Shown: positions 63,667 to 64,000 of the stretch, piece by piece
Numbering within the stretch: the first letter of the stretch is position 1
How the letters are laid out: each line of letters opens with the position of its first letter
NCBI GenBank assembly: GCA_020634815.1
Contig: JACKBA010000008.1
Span: 62,001-126,000 of the forward strand
Direction of reading: 5' to 3'
Source of the DNA: Caldilineaceae bacterium
GTDB taxonomy: Bacteria > Chloroflexota > Anaerolineae > Caldilineales > Caldilineaceae
DNA length: 64,000 nucleotides
The notes under the pieces: model-generated
The model's database searches: none
Seen by the model: the letters and a program-made list of their open reading frames with translations, nothing else
Told to the model about the DNA's origin: nothing
Position numbers and translations under genes: made by a program

Positions 63667-64000
63667 ATGTTGATATCGATCGACCGCAGCAGCGATGCGC
63701 CAATCTATCGCCAGATCGTCGAGCGCTTTCAGGAAGCGATTGCCGGCGGACGGCTGCCACCTGGCGCGCAGCTTCCCACGGTGCGCCAGCTTGCCGACGG
63801 CCTCGGCGTCACGCGGCTGACCGTGCAGAGCGCCTATGCCGAGTTGCAGAGTGGCGGATGGGTGGAAGCAACGGTCGGGCGAGGTACCTTTGTCAGCGAG
63901 CAGGTGCAGGTACGCCCGCACTGGAGCAGCGCCGAGCAGGATGTGACGCCGGCCGTGGTCATCGGCGACATCTTGCAGATGGGGCAGGCGCAGAGCATGC
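63667..64000 (+). CDS. GntR family transcriptional regulator, partial
   Basis: The 111 N-terminal residues before the window edge contain a full GntR winged helix: SDAPIYRQIVERFQEAIAGG, then LPPGAQLPTVRQLADGLGVT, then RLTVQSAYAELQSGGWVEAT and GRGTFVSE. The following residues (VVIGDILQMGQAQSM) resemble the linker into a MocR/aminotransferase-like domain (PLP-dependent MocR type), but the edge cuts it. ATG 63667 comes right after a promoter with an inverted repeat over the -10 (63597-63624). Full length and ligand class cannot be told here. Confidence 0.92.
   Translation, partial: MLISIDRSSDAPIYRQIVERFQEAIAGGRLPPGAQLPTVRQLADGLGVTRLTVQSAYAELQSGGWVEATVGRGTFVSEQVQVRPHWSSAEQDVTPAVVIGDILQMGQAQSM

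Overview
This is a GC-rich, gene-dense bacterial chromosome segment with about 45 protein-coding genes. I see no rRNA, tRNA, insertion sequence, prophage or CRISPR array. The gene content fits a filamentous-type Chloroflexota (Anaerolineae/Caldilineae-like): a b558-type succinate dehydrogenase, an AfsR-like BTAD regulator, LplA/LplB/LplC-type sugar ABC transport, GH29/GH95 fucosidases, GntR and WYL regulators, and secreted proteins ending in LPL-x-RR. The phylum is an inference from gene families; there is no marker gene here to prove it.

Layout. 1-4029 (minus): a PlsC acyltransferase cut by the window edge, a SirB1-like protein overlapping an unknown 592-aa protein, and a DUF72 protein. 4405-9230 (plus): a nitrogen island of ammonium transporter, Ser/Thr kinase, second ammonium transporter and PII protein. 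9357-12777 (minus): sdhCAB. 13097-16435 (minus): a 1112-aa BTAD/ATPase/TPR regulator, divergent from a 1074-aa triple hydrolase-fold secreted protein (16814-20038). 20307-28351 (plus): secreted or lipoprotein beta-propeller, alpha/alpha-barrel-like protein, BON-like protein, beta-lactamase-fold lipoprotein, dodecin, radical SAM protein, rhodanese lipoprotein and DUF1622 protein. 28364-31768 (minus): a fusion of a fucokinase-like GHMP kinase and a UDP-sugar pyrophosphorylase. 32031-35672 (plus): a large surface protein with an apparent thioester domain. 36020-47125 (minus): a glycan-use operon (two sugar permeases, solute-binding lipoprotein, URO-D-like protein, GH29, DUF5703 and GH95), divergent from a two-component locus (47367-50932). 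Next come a NarL-type regulator and a WYL-regulator/DUF123 pair facing a GyrI-like gene. The right part holds an M24 peptidase, a long UxaA-type dehydratase, a Uma2 nuclease, an SH3 lipoprotein, a TPR protein, xseA, a second LPLIRR-ending secreted protein and the start of a GntR regulator.

How the genes may work together. The amt/kinase/amt/PII cluster takes up and senses ammonium. The 36-47 kb operon looks built to import and de-fucosylate glycans, and the fucokinase-like fusion 5 kb away could activate the released sugar. Several promoters (sdh, amt1, amt2, the thioester protein) carry CRP/FNR-like palindromes, which suggests one global regulator.

Most striking items: the kinase-pyrophosphorylase fusion with domains in the reverse order of known FKP/FKGP enzymes; the candidate covalent adhesin; two beta-lactamase-fold proteins that have lost the SxxK dyad; a G-quadruplex-like heptamer tract that makes up almost the whole leader of a WYL regulator; and CRP-like palindromes placed at -41.5 or directly over a -10 box.
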